Source: Caulobacterales bacterium (GTDB lineage: Bacteria > Pseudomonadota > Alphaproteobacteria > Caulobacterales > Parvularculaceae). Taken from it: a stretch of 58,387 bases of DNA. How positions within the stretch are numbered: the first letter of the stretch is position 1; every line of letters begins with the position of its first letter. The position numbers and the translations under genes were made by a program. This document shows, in pieces, positions 41,891-50,919 of this stretch. The notes below the pieces were generated by a model. It made no database searches, had not been told where the DNA came from, and saw only the letters and a list, made by a program, of their open reading frames with translations. Location of the stretch: NCBI GenBank assembly GCA_020638525.1, contig JACKIL010000014.1:1-58387 (forward strand). Direction: 5' to 3'.

Positions 41891-44422
41891 TTAAGCGGCG
41901 TCCTCGCCGACCAGAATGTCGCGCTTTCCAGCATGGTTCGCAGCCGAAACGACCCCTTCGTCTTCCATGCGTTCGATCAGGGTCGCTGCGCGGTTGTAAC
42001 CGATCTGCAGCCGTCGCTGGATGTAGGAGGTCGACGCCTTGCGGTCGCGAATGACGATCGCCACCGCCTTGTCGTAGAGCGCGTCGCCTGACGAGGTGTT
42101 GCCGCCAATGTCGAGACCTTCGTACTCTTCGCCCTCTTCGTCGCGAAGCTCCGTGACTTCCTGAACGTAGTCCGGCTTGCCCTGCTTCTTGAGGAATTTG
42201 ACGACCTTCTCGACTTCGTCGTCCGAGACGAAAGCGCCGTGGACGCGCCGGATGCGCCCGCCGCCGGCCATGTGGAGCATATCGCCCTGGCCGAGGAGCT
42301 GTTCGGCGCCCTGCTCGCCAAGGATGGTGCGGCTGTCGATCTTGGAGGTGACCTGGAACGAAATCCGGGTCGGGAAGTTCGCCTTGATCGTGCCCGTGAT
42401 GACGTCAACCGACGGGCGCTGGGTCGCCATGATAAGGTGAATGCCGGCGGCGCGCGCCATCTGCGCGAGGCGCTGCACCATGCCCTCAATGTCTTTGCCC
42501 GCGACCATCATCAGGTCCGCGACTTCGTCGATGACGACGACAATGAACGGCATCGGCTGATAGTCGAGTTCTTCGGTCTCGTAGATCGGCTCGCCGGTTT
42601 CCTGATCGTAGCCGGTGTGAACGGTGCGCGTCAGCGTTTCGCCGTTCGCATCCGCTTCGGCGACCCGCTGGTTGAAGCCTTCGATATTGCGCACGCCGAG
42701 CTTCGACATGCGGCGATAGCGCTCTTCCATCTCGCGCACAGTCCATTTGAGCGCGACGACCGCCTTCTTCGGATCGGTGACGACCGGTGCGAGGAGATGC
42801 GGAATGCCCTCATAGACCGATAGCTCGAGCATTTTCGGGTCTATCATGATGAGTTTGCAGCGATCGGGCGGCATCCGGTAAAGGAGCGAGAGGACCATCG
42901 TGTTGATGCCGACGGATTTACCTGAGCCTGTCGTGCCCGCGATCAAGAGGTGCGGCATGCGTGCAAGGTCAGCGAAGGTCGGCTCGCCGCCAATGCCTTT
43001 GCCGAGAGCAAGCGTAAGGTCGCCGCGCGTATTCTCGAATTCGTCGGTGCCGAGAAGTTCTCGCAGGTAAACCGTCTCGCGGTCATGGTTTGGCAGCTCG
43101 ATGCCGATCGCATTGCGACCCGGAACGACAGCCACGCGCGCCGCTACGGCGCTCATCGAGCGCGCAATGTCGTCAGCGAGGCCGATGACCCGCGAAGATT
43201 TGACGCCTGCGGCCGGCTCGAGCTCATAAAGCGTAACGACGGGGCCGGGGCGCACATTGACGATCTCGCCGCGCACGCCGAAATCCGCAAGCACGTTTTC
43301 GAGCATGCGCGCGTTCTGCTCGAGCGCGTCGTCCGAAATGACTTTCTTGTTGTTGTTCTGCGGCTTGGAGAGAAGGCCCAGCGGCGGCAATTCATAAGAA
43401 CCGGGCGAAAAGATTGGGAGATCGTGTTGCGCCTCGCGCACTTCGCGCTTGCTCGCTTTGCGCACGGTCGGCTTCTTGCGGATGATCTTCCGCTTGCGAG
43501 CCGGCGCGACAAGAGCGGGCTCTTCCTCCTCGTCGTCTTCCTCTTCTTCGCCGTCCTCTAGCTCGCCATCCTCTTCTTCGTATTCGTCCTCATACTCTTC
43601 TTCGAGATCGCCGTAATCCTCGTCTTCGACTTCTTCTTCGTCGCCCTCTTCCTCTTCGTCGCCTTCTTCGTCCTCTTCGACGTCTTCGTCTTCAGCCGCT
43701 TCGTCCTGCGGATTGCGCAAGCTCTCAAAGGCGGAGGCCACATAGTCAAAGGCGACGCGAACGTAATAGTCGATCTCGATATAGGCCGCCTCTGCGCGCT
43801 CAAGGTTGAGGCCGCAGACCATGGCGTAGGCGCCAAGCGCGATCGCCGCCGCGATCACCGCCGCGCCAGGCGCGAGGATTTCGAGGCCGCCCGCCGAAAG
43901 GAGCGAAATCACCCCGGTGCGCAAACCATCGCCGATCAGGCCGCCCGGTCCGACAACGAACGGCCAAGACGCTGGCGCGGGAAGACAGGCGGCAAAGCCA
44001 GACGCCGCGATCACCGCAATCGGAAAGAGCGCAAGCCGCACCCAGAACATACGCGGCGTTTCTTCGGGCGCGCCGCTCCAGATCGCAGCGCCGCCCCAGA
44101 TGGCGAGCGGCGCAATGAAGAGAAGAGCCGCGCCGCCGAATAATTGCAGCGCCAGATCAGCGACGATCGCGCCGGCAAGCCCCGCCCAATTGCCGACTTC
44201 ACGCGCAGTCGCTGTGTCGAAGCTCGGATCGCTGATCGAGAAAGTCGCAAGCGCCGCAGCATACCAGACCGCGAGCGCGAGCAACGCCGCGCCGCCAAGG
44301 CGTATGGTCGCCGCACGCCGCCACTCATGCAGGCGCTCGGTCAAGGTTGGTTCTGATCGCGATCGTGATGACTGGCGAGACATGGGTCGTTTGAGCAGCT
44401 CATGGATTGCGCGGCGCATCAT
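41891..44422 (-). CDS. ftsK: DNA translocase FtsK with an acidic linker
   Basis: About 843 residues. Four membrane helices occupy roughly the first 200 residues, anchoring it at the septum. A low-complexity linker (about residues 240-300) follows, then the motor: the alpha/beta RecA-like core with Walker A AGTTGSGKSVGIN, Walker B VVVIDEVADLMM, ATQRPSVDVITG and DMLHMAGG, and the gamma winged helix STSYIQRRLQIGYNRAATLI that reads KOPS. The usual linker is Pro/Gln-rich, whereas this one is almost purely Glu/Asp. The start is uncertain: 44422 (MMRRAIH) or 44383 (MSRQSSR), and no strong ribosome binding site decides. Confidence 0.96.
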   Translation of the reverse strand: MMRRAIHELLKRPMSRQSSRSRSEPTLTERLHEWRRAATIRLGGAALLALAVWYAAALATFSISDPSFDTATAREVGNWAGLAGAIVADLALQLFGGAALLFIAPLAIWGGAAIWSGAPEETPRMFWVRLALFPIAVIAASGFAACLPAPASWPFVVGPGGLIGDGLRTGVISLLSAGGLEILAPGAAVIAAAIALGAYAMVCGLNLERAEAAYIEIDYYVRVAFDYVASAFESLRNPQDEAAEDEDVEEDEEGDEEEEGDEEEVEDEDYGDLEEEYEDEYEEEDGELEDGEEEEDDEEEEPALVAPARKRKIIRKKPTVRKASKREVREAQHDLPIFSPGSYELPPLGLLSKPQNNNKKVISDDALEQNARMLENVLADFGVRGEIVNVRPGPVVTLYELEPAAGVKSSRVIGLADDIARSMSAVAARVAVVPGRNAIGIELPNHDRETVYLRELLGTDEFENTRGDLTLALGKGIGGEPTFADLARMPHLLIAGTTGSGKSVGINTMVLSLLYRMPPDRCKLIMIDPKMLELSVYEGIPHLLAPVVTDPKKAVVALKWTVREMEERYRRMSKLGVRNIEGFNQRVAEADANGETLTRTVHTGYDQETGEPIYETEELDYQPMPFIVVVIDEVADLMMVAGKDIEGMVQRLAQMARAAGIHLIMATQRPSVDVITGTIKANFPTRISFQVTSKIDSRTILGEQGAEQLLGQGDMLHMAGGGRIRRVHGAFVSDDEVEKVVKFLKKQGKPDYVQEVTELRDEEGEEYEGLDIGGNTSSGDALYDKAVAIVIRDRKASTSYIQRRLQIGYNRAATLIERMEDEGVVSAANHAGKRDILVGEDAA

Positions 44423-44491
44423 GACATGCGCCAAAATGAAAAGGGTTAACGGAGATTAACACTTTCGACCTGTACTGGACTGCGCGCTATC

Positions 44492-45781
44492 TCAATCGTC
44501 GTATGAACTTTCCGGATCGAGACCAAGTTCGGCCCGGTCGAGGCCGAGATAGTCGCGCTCCGCCGAGACGCGAATGCCGATCGTGTATTTGAGAAGCACC
44601 CAGATGAAGAGGCTCATCACAAAGGAGAACGCGCCTATCATCAGTATGCCTATGATCTGGCCGGGCCAGTGCGCATGGTGGCTCGACCACGGAACGATCA
44701 ATGTCGCCCAGACGCCGCAACCGAGATGAGCCGGGATGACGCCGCCGACGTCTTCAATACGAGTCCGCTCGAGCACTGATGCGGCGACTGTCACGATGAC
44801 CCCGCCAAAGGCGCCGATGACGGCGGCCTGCCAGATCGCCGGGGCGAGCGGCTCGGCCGATATCGAAACGAGCCCCCCGATAGCGGCGCTCAATATCATC
44901 GGAAGGTCGATCTTCTTGTAAACAACTTGGGTGAACACCATCGCGGTAAAGACGCTGGCCGCAGCAGCGATTGTCGCGTTCACGAAGATCTTGCCGAGCG
45001 AAAAAGGATCATACGTCCCGCCCGCCGCGACCTGCGCGCCGCCCAGATAGCCGAACCAGGCGAACCACAACACGAGCGCGCCGAGCGATGCGAGCGGAAG
45101 GTTGCCGCCCGTTGACTGGCGCGCCTGCCGCTCTTCATGTCGCATCGGCCGTGTGCCGATGACGAGCGCCCCTGCGAGCGCCGCCCATCCCCCAGCGGAG
45201 TGGACGACAGATGCGCCGGCGAGATCGCCGAATGACCAGTTCGCCGCAAGGTAGCCTCCGCCCCAGCTCCAGGACGCTTCGATCGGATAGATGACGCCCG
45301 CGAGCAGCACAGCGAAGATGAGGAAGGACCAAAGCCGGACACGCTCGCCGAGCGCGCCTGCGACGATCATCGCGGTGAGCGCCGCGCAGCCCATCTGAAA
45401 GAGCCAGTCTTCGCCCGCGCTTGCGCGATCAAGCGCGGGGTCCGCTGCGCGCGGGGACCAAAGCTGAAAGACGCCGAGGAAGCCGCCCGGCTCGACCCCG
45501 AAGAGGAGGTTATATCCAAGGAGCCAGAAAGCGAGGGCCGCCAGCGCATAAGCTGCAAGGCTCCGAAGCGATATCGCGGCCGCGCTCTTTTCTCGGACGA
45601 CCCCTGCCTGTTTCATCGAGAAACCGGCGACCATCAGCATCATGAAAAGCCCGGCGAGGAGCAGCAGGGCGCCGTTCAGCGTGGCTGAAGGGTCGGCCCG
45701 CTCTGCTTCCAGCGCCGCTGCAAAGCCGATCGACGCCGCGAACGGAATGGCCGCAAGGCTAAAGCGTTTGACGAAGAACAT
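44492..45781 (-). CDS. Amt-family ammonium transporter paralogue with altered pore residues
   Basis: 429 residues, about 11 helices. Both pore histidines appear kept (ASVVHSAGG and IPAHLGCGV) as does the Trp of SWSWGGG and the Asp of FGDLAGA. Aligned by eye with Escherichia coli AmtB, the block FQMGCAALTAMIV has Cys where AmtB has gate Phe107, and WFGYLGGA has Tyr for Phe215 and Ala for Ser219; the neighbouring amtB keeps F and S at these places. It may move ammonium differently or sense it. The start at 45781 (MFFVKRFSL) has AGGAT upstream and a signal-like lead. It lies downstream of glnK-amtB on the same strand. Confidence 0.85.
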   Translation of the reverse strand: MFFVKRFSLAAIPFAASIGFAAALEAERADPSATLNGALLLLAGLFMMLMVAGFSMKQAGVVREKSAAAISLRSLAAYALAALAFWLLGYNLLFGVEPGGFLGVFQLWSPRAADPALDRASAGEDWLFQMGCAALTAMIVAGALGERVRLWSFLIFAVLLAGVIYPIEASWSWGGGYLAANWSFGDLAGASVVHSAGGWAALAGALVIGTRPMRHEERQARQSTGGNLPLASLGALVLWFAWFGYLGGAQVAAGGTYDPFSLGKIFVNATIAAAASVFTAMVFTQVVYKKIDLPMILSAAIGGLVSISAEPLAPAIWQAAVIGAFGGVIVTVAASVLERTRIEDVGGVIPAHLGCGVWATLIVPWSSHHAHWPGQIIGILMIGAFSFVMSLFIWVLLKYTIGIRVSAERDYLGLDRAELGLDPESSYDD

Positions 45782-45955
45782 CGGGCGATCCTGCTTGTTC
45801 GCATCGGCGCGGAGGCGTTTTTCTTCCTCATCGCTACCGGACGTGCGTGTAAGCAAGGTTACGCGTGTTCGCCCGATTGGCGATAGCAGGCTCGAAAGCG
45901 CATCAGCCGCGCCTTTCGGGCGCGGCCGATCGCCGAATTGGCCGAGAACCAGACG

Positions 45956-47416
45956 TCAGGCGTGATAGGCGGCTTCGCCATGTTCGCGCAGATCGAGGCC
46001 TTCGATCTCGATCTCGTGCGAAACGCGCCCGCCGGTGACCGCCCGAATGAGGAAGAAGATCGCGCTACTGCCGATCCCGGACCAGAGGATCGCGACGAGC
46101 ACCGCTTTGATCTGCGCGAAAACCTGCCCGACCATGGAATAAGCCACAGCCCCGCAGGTCAGGATGTCGCCGTCCGCAGCGCAAGTCGTGTAGTCGACAA
46201 TGCCGGCGCCGCCGAGAGCCGGGCTGACGACAATCCCGGTGCCGATCGCCCCGACAATGCCGCCGACGCCGTGAATGCCGAACGCGTCAAGGCTGTCATC
46301 ATAGCCCAGCGCATGTTTGACGCCGGAGCAGAAGGTGAGACAGATCGGGCTGACAATGAGGCCAAGAATAACCGCACCCATCGGACCGGAGAAACCGGCG
46401 GCGGGCGTCACTGCGACGAGACCCGCGACTGCGCCTGATGCAAGCCCGAGAAGGCTCGGCTTCTTCTTCGTGATCCACTCCATCGCCATCCACGAAATGG
46501 CGGCGGCGGCGGTCGCGACGAAGGTGTTCACCATGGCGAGCGCGGCGTAGCCGTTCGCCTCAAGGTTAGAGCCCGCGTTAAAGCCGAACCAACCGACCCA
46601 GAGAAGTCCGGCGCCGACCATCGTGAGCGTCAGCGAGTGCGGCGCCATCAGCTCTCTGCGGTAGCCGTGACGCGGCCCAAGGATGACCGCGCCGACAAGG
46701 GCGGCGATGCCCGAATTGATGTGAACGACGGTGCCGCCGGCAAAGTCGAGCGCGCCGAAATTCCACAGCAGACCCGCGCGCACTGGCGCTTCAGGATTTG
46801 ACGCAATCGCATCAGGCCCAGGCCACCACCAGACCATGTGCGCCATTGGATAATAGACGAGCAACGGCCACAGCACCGCGAAGATGACGACCGCGGAAAA
46901 TTTCATCCGCTCGGCGACGCCGCCTAGCACGAGCGCCGCCGTGATGCAGGCGAAGGTCGCCTGGAACATCACGAAAACAAGCTCCGGAATGTAGACGCCA
47001 ACGGAGAACGTGCCCGCAAGGCTTTCAGGCGTGACGCCAGCAAGAAACATCTTGCTGAAACCGCCGACGAAAAGATCAAGCGGGCCGCCATCGGTAAATG
47101 CGAAACTGTAACCCCAGACGACCCACATGACGATGCCGATGACGGTGACAGCCGTCACTTGGGAAAGCATCGAGACCATATTCTTCACGCGAACAAGGCC
47201 GCCATAGAAGAGTGCAAGCCCCGGGATGATCATCAGGAGCACGAGGATGGTCGAAACGAGCATCCACGTCGTATCGCCCTTATCAACTGTCGGCGTGATC
47301 GCATCCTGCGCGAAAGACGCTGTCGCGCTCAGCGCTGCAATCGCAAGCGCGCCGAGAAACGCAATCGCAGGGCGCGCCGCCGGAAGCCGGCGATCCGTCA
47401 GTCGGGTCATGATCAT
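45956..47416 (-). CDS. amtB: Ammonium transporter AmtB
   Basis: 486 residues. A signal peptide (about 36 residues, ending SFAQDA) and 11 helices. Pore motifs match canonical AmtB: FQATFACITAALVLGG with gate Phe, DFAGGTVVHINSG with the first pore His, WFGFNAGS, and FGIHGVGGIVGAIG with the second pore His. It conducts NH3/NH4+ across the inner membrane and is plugged by GlnK when nitrogen is ample. The start at 47416 or 47410 is ambiguous (ATG-ATC-ATG). The stop lies 174 bp before the paralogue gene. Confidence 0.96.
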   Translation of the reverse strand: MIMTRLTDRRLPAARPAIAFLGALAIAALSATASFAQDAITPTVDKGDTTWMLVSTILVLLMIIPGLALFYGGLVRVKNMVSMLSQVTAVTVIGIVMWVVWGYSFAFTDGGPLDLFVGGFSKMFLAGVTPESLAGTFSVGVYIPELVFVMFQATFACITAALVLGGVAERMKFSAVVIFAVLWPLLVYYPMAHMVWWWPGPDAIASNPEAPVRAGLLWNFGALDFAGGTVVHINSGIAALVGAVILGPRHGYRRELMAPHSLTLTMVGAGLLWVGWFGFNAGSNLEANGYAALAMVNTFVATAAAAISWMAMEWITKKKPSLLGLASGAVAGLVAVTPAAGFSGPMGAVILGLIVSPICLTFCSGVKHALGYDDSLDAFGIHGVGGIVGAIGTGIVVSPALGGAGIVDYTTCAADGDILTCGAVAYSMVGQVFAQIKAVLVAILWSGIGSSAIFFLIRAVTGGRVSHEIEIEGLDLREHGEAAYHA

Positions 47417-47469
47417 GCTTTCATAGGATGGTTGGTCATTGAGTTCGCGGTGGAGAAATCCGCGGGCTG

Positions 47470-47808
47470 TCAGAGCGCGTCGATCCCGGTCTCGCCTGTG
47501 CGCACGCGCACGGCTTCTTCAAGATCGAGCACGAAAATTTTGCCGTCGCCGATCGAACCGCTTTTCGCCGCGCCGCAAATCGCCGTTGTCGCAGCGTCGA
47601 GCAGATTGGCGGGAACGGCGATTTCGATTTTCACTTTCGGGACGAAGTCCACCTGATACTCAGCGCCGCGATAGATTTCGCGATGGCCTTTCTGGCGGCC
47701 AAAGCCTTTCACTTCCGTCACGGTCATGCCGCTGACACCAAGCTGGTTCAACGCATGCCGAACCGCATCGAGCTTCTGCGGCTTGATCACCGCTATGATG
47801 TATTTCAC
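47470..47808 (-). CDS. glnK: Nitrogen regulatory protein PII (GlnK)
   Basis: 112 residues, the standard length. IAVIKPQKLDAVRHAL, the T-loop KGHREIYRGAEYQVDFVPK with the Tyr51 that is uridylylated by GlnD, and the ATP/2-oxoglutarate-site GDGKIFVLDLEEAVRVRTGE are intact. It binds and closes AmtB under nitrogen sufficiency. It lies 53 bp upstream of amtB on the same strand. No clear RpoN (-24/-12) promoter is visible in the 60 bp upstream, so the usual NtrC control cannot be confirmed. Confidence 0.97.
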   Translation of the reverse strand: MKYIIAVIKPQKLDAVRHALNQLGVSGMTVTEVKGFGRQKGHREIYRGAEYQVDFVPKVKIEIAVPANLLDAATTAICGAAKSGSIGDGKIFVLDLEEAVRVRTGETGIDAL

Positions 47809-48173
47809 GCGCGCTCTCCGCTGATTTGTCGCGAACGAATGACCGTCCGCTGATTAAAAAACGCTAGGATGACTCATTTCGCATTGCAACATCAAAGGCC
47901 AGCCAATGGGCCTTTCCGAACGCGTCAGCGCCTTGAAAATCCTCATCCATTAGCATTTTCTGCGGCGCAGCTAAGCATCGGAAGAATCTTGTGTCAATCT
48001 CTTTGCCGCACTGCGGCAGGCCGCGGCGAGGGGCGCCGGCTTGGACGCCCGCATAACCCCGGCGCGGCTCAAGCGTTCTTCCGCGCAAGGATGGTCGCAG
48101 CGGCCGCGCGCCAATCGCCGCAGCGCCGCGGCTGCGCTGGACCCATATTGGCGATTGGCCCAATCTCGCCCGC
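47809..48173. other. Intergenic region (365 bp) between glnK and the UbiH-type gene
   Basis: A divergent promoter region. No supportable gene; the two short open frames overlap each other on opposite strands and look like shadows. A hairpin AAAGGCC/GGCCTTT occurs at about 47896-47917. In several Rhizobiales an acyl-CoA thioesterase gene (tesB) sits near glnK-amtB and ubiH, but I see no trace of it here. Confidence 0.4.
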
Positions 48174-49421
48174 ATGACCGGCGAAAGCGAAACAGACGTC
48201 ATCATTGTCGGCGGCGGGCTCGCGGGCGGGCTTTGCGCCTTGGCGCTTGCGCGCGCTGGCCTTTCTGTCGCAGTCGTCGATGCAGAGCCGGTTCCCCGGA
48301 TGCGCGAACTCGCCTTTGACGGGCGAACCTCGGCGCTCGCTTACGCCTGCGTCCGGGTGTTCAAACGCCTTGGCCTCTGGCCCGCCATCGAACCTCACGC
48401 CGAGCCAATTCTCGACATTCTCGTAAGCGACGGGCGCGCGAGAGGACGTTTTTCTGATGGCGCGCGTTCACCGCTGCACCTGCATTTCGACAGCCGCGAA
48501 CTAGAGGGCGGTGAGCCTCTCGGCTGGATTGTCGAAAACGTCGTCCTCCGCGCCGCGATTTTCGAGGCGATTGAGAAGACGCCCGAGATAAAGCTCTTCG
48601 CTCCTGCGCGGGTTGAGCGCGCAGCCTTTGAGGCAGAAGGCGCTCACGTCGAACTCTCAACGGGCCAAAGATTGAGCGCGCCTTTGATCGTCGCCGCGGA
48701 TGGAAGGAATTCCGCACTGCGCCGCCAAGCGGGCATCAAGACGACCGGCTGGCAATATGGCCAGACGGGCATCGTCGTCACGGTGAAGCACGAGCGCCCG
48801 CACAAAGGCGTCGCGCATGAGTTCTTTCTCCCGTCCGGTCCGTTCGCCATTCTTCCGCTCAAGGACAATCGGTCTTCGCTTGTCTGGACAGAACGATCCG
48901 ACGCCGCGCCGGCTTATCTTGCGCTCGACGACGACGCCTTTACGCGTGCGATCGCTGACCGGTTCGGGGAATTTCTCGGCGCAGTCGAGCTTGCAAGTCC
49001 GCGATGGTCATATCCTCTTGCGCTTCACCTGGCGCAGCGCTTCATCGCGCCACGCCTTGCGCTGATCGGCGACGCCGCGCATGCGGTGCACCCGATCGCG
49101 GGGCAAGGCTTCAATCTCGGCGTGAAAGATGTTGCTGCGCTCGCCGACGTGCTGGAAGAAGCGGCGGGCGTCGGCCTCGATCTCGGCTCGATGAGCGTGC
49201 TTGAAAACTATGAGCGCTGGCGACGGTTCGAGTCGATCAGTCTTTCGCTCGGCATGGATGCAATCAACCGCCTCTTTTCGAATGACTTCGCGCCGCTGCG
49301 TTTGGCGCGCGACATTGGCATGAGCGCGGTTGGAAAAGCAGCGCCGTTGCGCCGCTTTTTCATGCGCCAGGCCGGCGCCGATGTCGGCCGGCTTCCACCA
49401 TTAATGCAGGCCGAACGTTAG
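48174..49421 (+). CDS. UbiH/UbiF/COQ6-family FAD-dependent monooxygenase
   Basis: 415 residues. A GxGxxG dinucleotide fold opens the protein (TDVIIVGGGLAGGLCALAL), the DG motif is VAADGRNSALRRQ, and the GD motif is LALIGDAAHAVHPIAGQGFN. These define the ubiquinone-ring hydroxylase family; which position (C1, C5 or C6) it hydroxylates cannot be read, so I leave the symbol blank. It lies next to glnK-amtB-ftsK, a neighbourhood seen in other alphaproteobacteria. Its stop overlaps the convergent protease gene by four bases (TTAG). Confidence 0.92.
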   Translation: MTGESETDVIIVGGGLAGGLCALALARAGLSVAVVDAEPVPRMRELAFDGRTSALAYACVRVFKRLGLWPAIEPHAEPILDILVSDGRARGRFSDGARSPLHLHFDSRELEGGEPLGWIVENVVLRAAIFEAIEKTPEIKLFAPARVERAAFEAEGAHVELSTGQRLSAPLIVAADGRNSALRRQAGIKTTGWQYGQTGIVVTVKHERPHKGVAHEFFLPSGPFAILPLKDNRSSLVWTERSDAAPAYLALDDDAFTRAIADRFGEFLGAVELASPRWSYPLALHLAQRFIAPRLALIGDAAHAVHPIAGQGFNLGVKDVAALADVLEEAAGVGLDLGSMSVLENYERWRRFESISLSLGMDAINRLFSNDFAPLRLARDIGMSAVGKAAPLRRFFMRQAGADVGRLPPLMQAER

Positions 49422-49960
49422 CCGCGAAGAACAAGTTCGCCGGCGCGAGATTCGACGCTTTCAAGGCGCGAAAGAAAACTCATTCCGAGCAGGTTCACGC
49501 CAAGCTGATCATCGGCGAGAATGAAGGCTTCGACATTTTCGACCTTGATGCCGTTGATCTCGATCGCACGCAGCGTGACGCGCGCCGCATTGGTGACGCC
49601 ATTCGCCGTGCGCACCGGTTGGTCGAAATCAGCGCGGTAAGGGCGAAGCCCGGCGCGGCGCGCATCGGATTCACGTAAAGCGACAAAGCTGGCGCCGGTG
49701 TCGACGAGGAACGGCGCCGGCGCTTTGTTCACCGCCGCCGTCACATAATATTGGTGGTCACGCGCCGCCGGTATGCGCACTTCGTCACGACGTCCGGAAC
49801 GGTAGTTGGATGATGAGCGATTAGGCTTCGCCGCGCCCGCCGCATATGCATTCGATGCCCGTTCAGGCGCAGCGGTGGGCGGCGTATTCGCTTCCCAGTG
49901 CCGCACGCCGAAGACGGACGCGGCGATAATGATAGCGGCGGCGAAAATCGCGGAGCGCAT
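49418..49960 (-). CDS. Retropepsin-like aspartic protease (TIGR02281 family)
   Basis: 180 residues. A single N-terminal membrane helix (AIFAAAIIIAASVFGV) anchors it, then a linker rich in Ala, Asn and Ser, then a single-lobed aspartic protease domain with the catalytic DTGAS at 87-91 (PFLVDTGASFVAL), NGVTNAARVTLRAIEINGI and LLGMSFLSRLESVE. Single lobes act as dimers; it probably cleaves envelope proteins at the periplasmic face. The stop overlaps that of the UbiH-type gene. Confidence 0.9.
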   Translation of the reverse strand: MRSAIFAAAIIIAASVFGVRHWEANTPPTAAPERASNAYAAGAAKPNRSSSNYRSGRRDEVRIPAARDHQYYVTAAVNKAPAPFLVDTGASFVALRESDARRAGLRPYRADFDQPVRTANGVTNAARVTLRAIEINGIKVENVEAFILADDQLGVNLLGMSFLSRLESVESRAGELVLRG

Positions 49961-50060
49961 GCCTTCCCTCGTCGATCAGGAACGCATTCTGACCCCGTCG
50001 TGGTTAAGAAAATCACGGCGCGATCGGCAAAATCCGCAAGATCAAGATAGTGCAAGAGGC

Positions 50061-50870
50061 CTAGCCCAGGCCGAGAACATCCCGCATCGAATAGAGGCCA
50101 GCCTGCTTTCCGGCGACCCATTTGGCGGCCGCGACCGCGCCCCGGGCGAAGAGGCTGCGGTCAAGCGCGGTGTGGGAGAAGGTGAGCACTTCCTGAGAGC
50201 CGGCGAACAGCACGTCGTGCTGGCCCACAATTCCGCCGCCGCGCACGACCGCAAAACCGATGTCGCCCGCTCGCCTCGCGCCGGTCAGCCCGTCGCGAGC
50301 ACGCACTGACCGTTCGGTGAGATCAACACCCCGCCCTTCCGCCGCCGCTCGCCCCAGCATTAACGCCGTTCCTGATGGCGCATCGACCTTTAAGCGATGG
50401 TGCGCCTCGACTATTTCGATGTCGTAATCATCAGGCAGGATCCGCGCGGCCCGCTCGACGAGCGCCGCCAGAAGATTCACCCCGAGGCTCATATTTCCCG
50501 ATTTCACGATCGGGATCTTTCGGGCGAGCGCTTCCAGCTCTTTTTCCTGTTCGGGCAAGAAGCCCGTGGAACCGATGACGCAAGCGACCTTTGCGGCGGC
50601 CGCCGCCTTCGCGTTTTCGACGCTCGCATCAGCTGACGTGAAGTCGATGACGACGCTGGCGCCTTCAATGCCTTCACTGATCGAAGAAGCGACTGCGAGC
50701 CCTACAGGGTCGAGCCCCGCGAGCTGGCCGAGGTCAGCGCCGATCACTGCGCCCTCGGGCCGGTCGAACCCGCCTGCAAGCGTCACGCCCGGCGTCGCCG
50801 CCACTTCGGCGATAACCGCGCGGCCCATGCGCCCGCCGGCGCCCGCAACCAGAATTTTCAAAGCACCCAT
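50061..50870 (-). CDS. dapB: 4-Hydroxy-tetrahydrodipicolinate reductase
   Basis: 269 residues. It makes tetrahydrodipicolinate for lysine and diaminopimelate. The Rossmann motif ILVAGAGGRMGRAVIAEV, VIDFTSADA, the active-site block VEAHHRLKVDAPSGTAL and the C-terminal FSHTALDRSLFARGAVAAA are intact. The length is normal. It is the second gene of a same-strand pair with the class-V aminotransferase-like gene 49 bp upstream. Confidence 0.97.
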   Translation of the reverse strand: MGALKILVAGAGGRMGRAVIAEVAATPGVTLAGGFDRPEGAVIGADLGQLAGLDPVGLAVASSISEGIEGASVVIDFTSADASVENAKAAAAAKVACVIGSTGFLPEQEKELEALARKIPIVKSGNMSLGVNLLAALVERAARILPDDYDIEIVEAHHRLKVDAPSGTALMLGRAAAEGRGVDLTERSVRARDGLTGARRAGDIGFAVVRGGGIVGQHDVLFAGSQEVLTFSHTALDRSLFARGAVAAAKWVAGKQAGLYSMRDVLGLG

Positions 50871-50919
50871 CAGGTGAAACCCCGTTTCAATCTGTCGTTT
50901 CGACTACCGGCGCATCGGC

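Noticed and set aside
47809..47880. RpoN (-24/-12) promoter of glnK
   Set aside because: No TGGCAC-N5-TTGC-like sequence on the minus strand; only AT-rich patches.
47864..48205. 113-codon minus-strand frame between glnK and the UbiH-type gene
   Set aside because: It overlaps another open frame on the opposite strand, has no good start, and would begin inside the UbiH-type gene.
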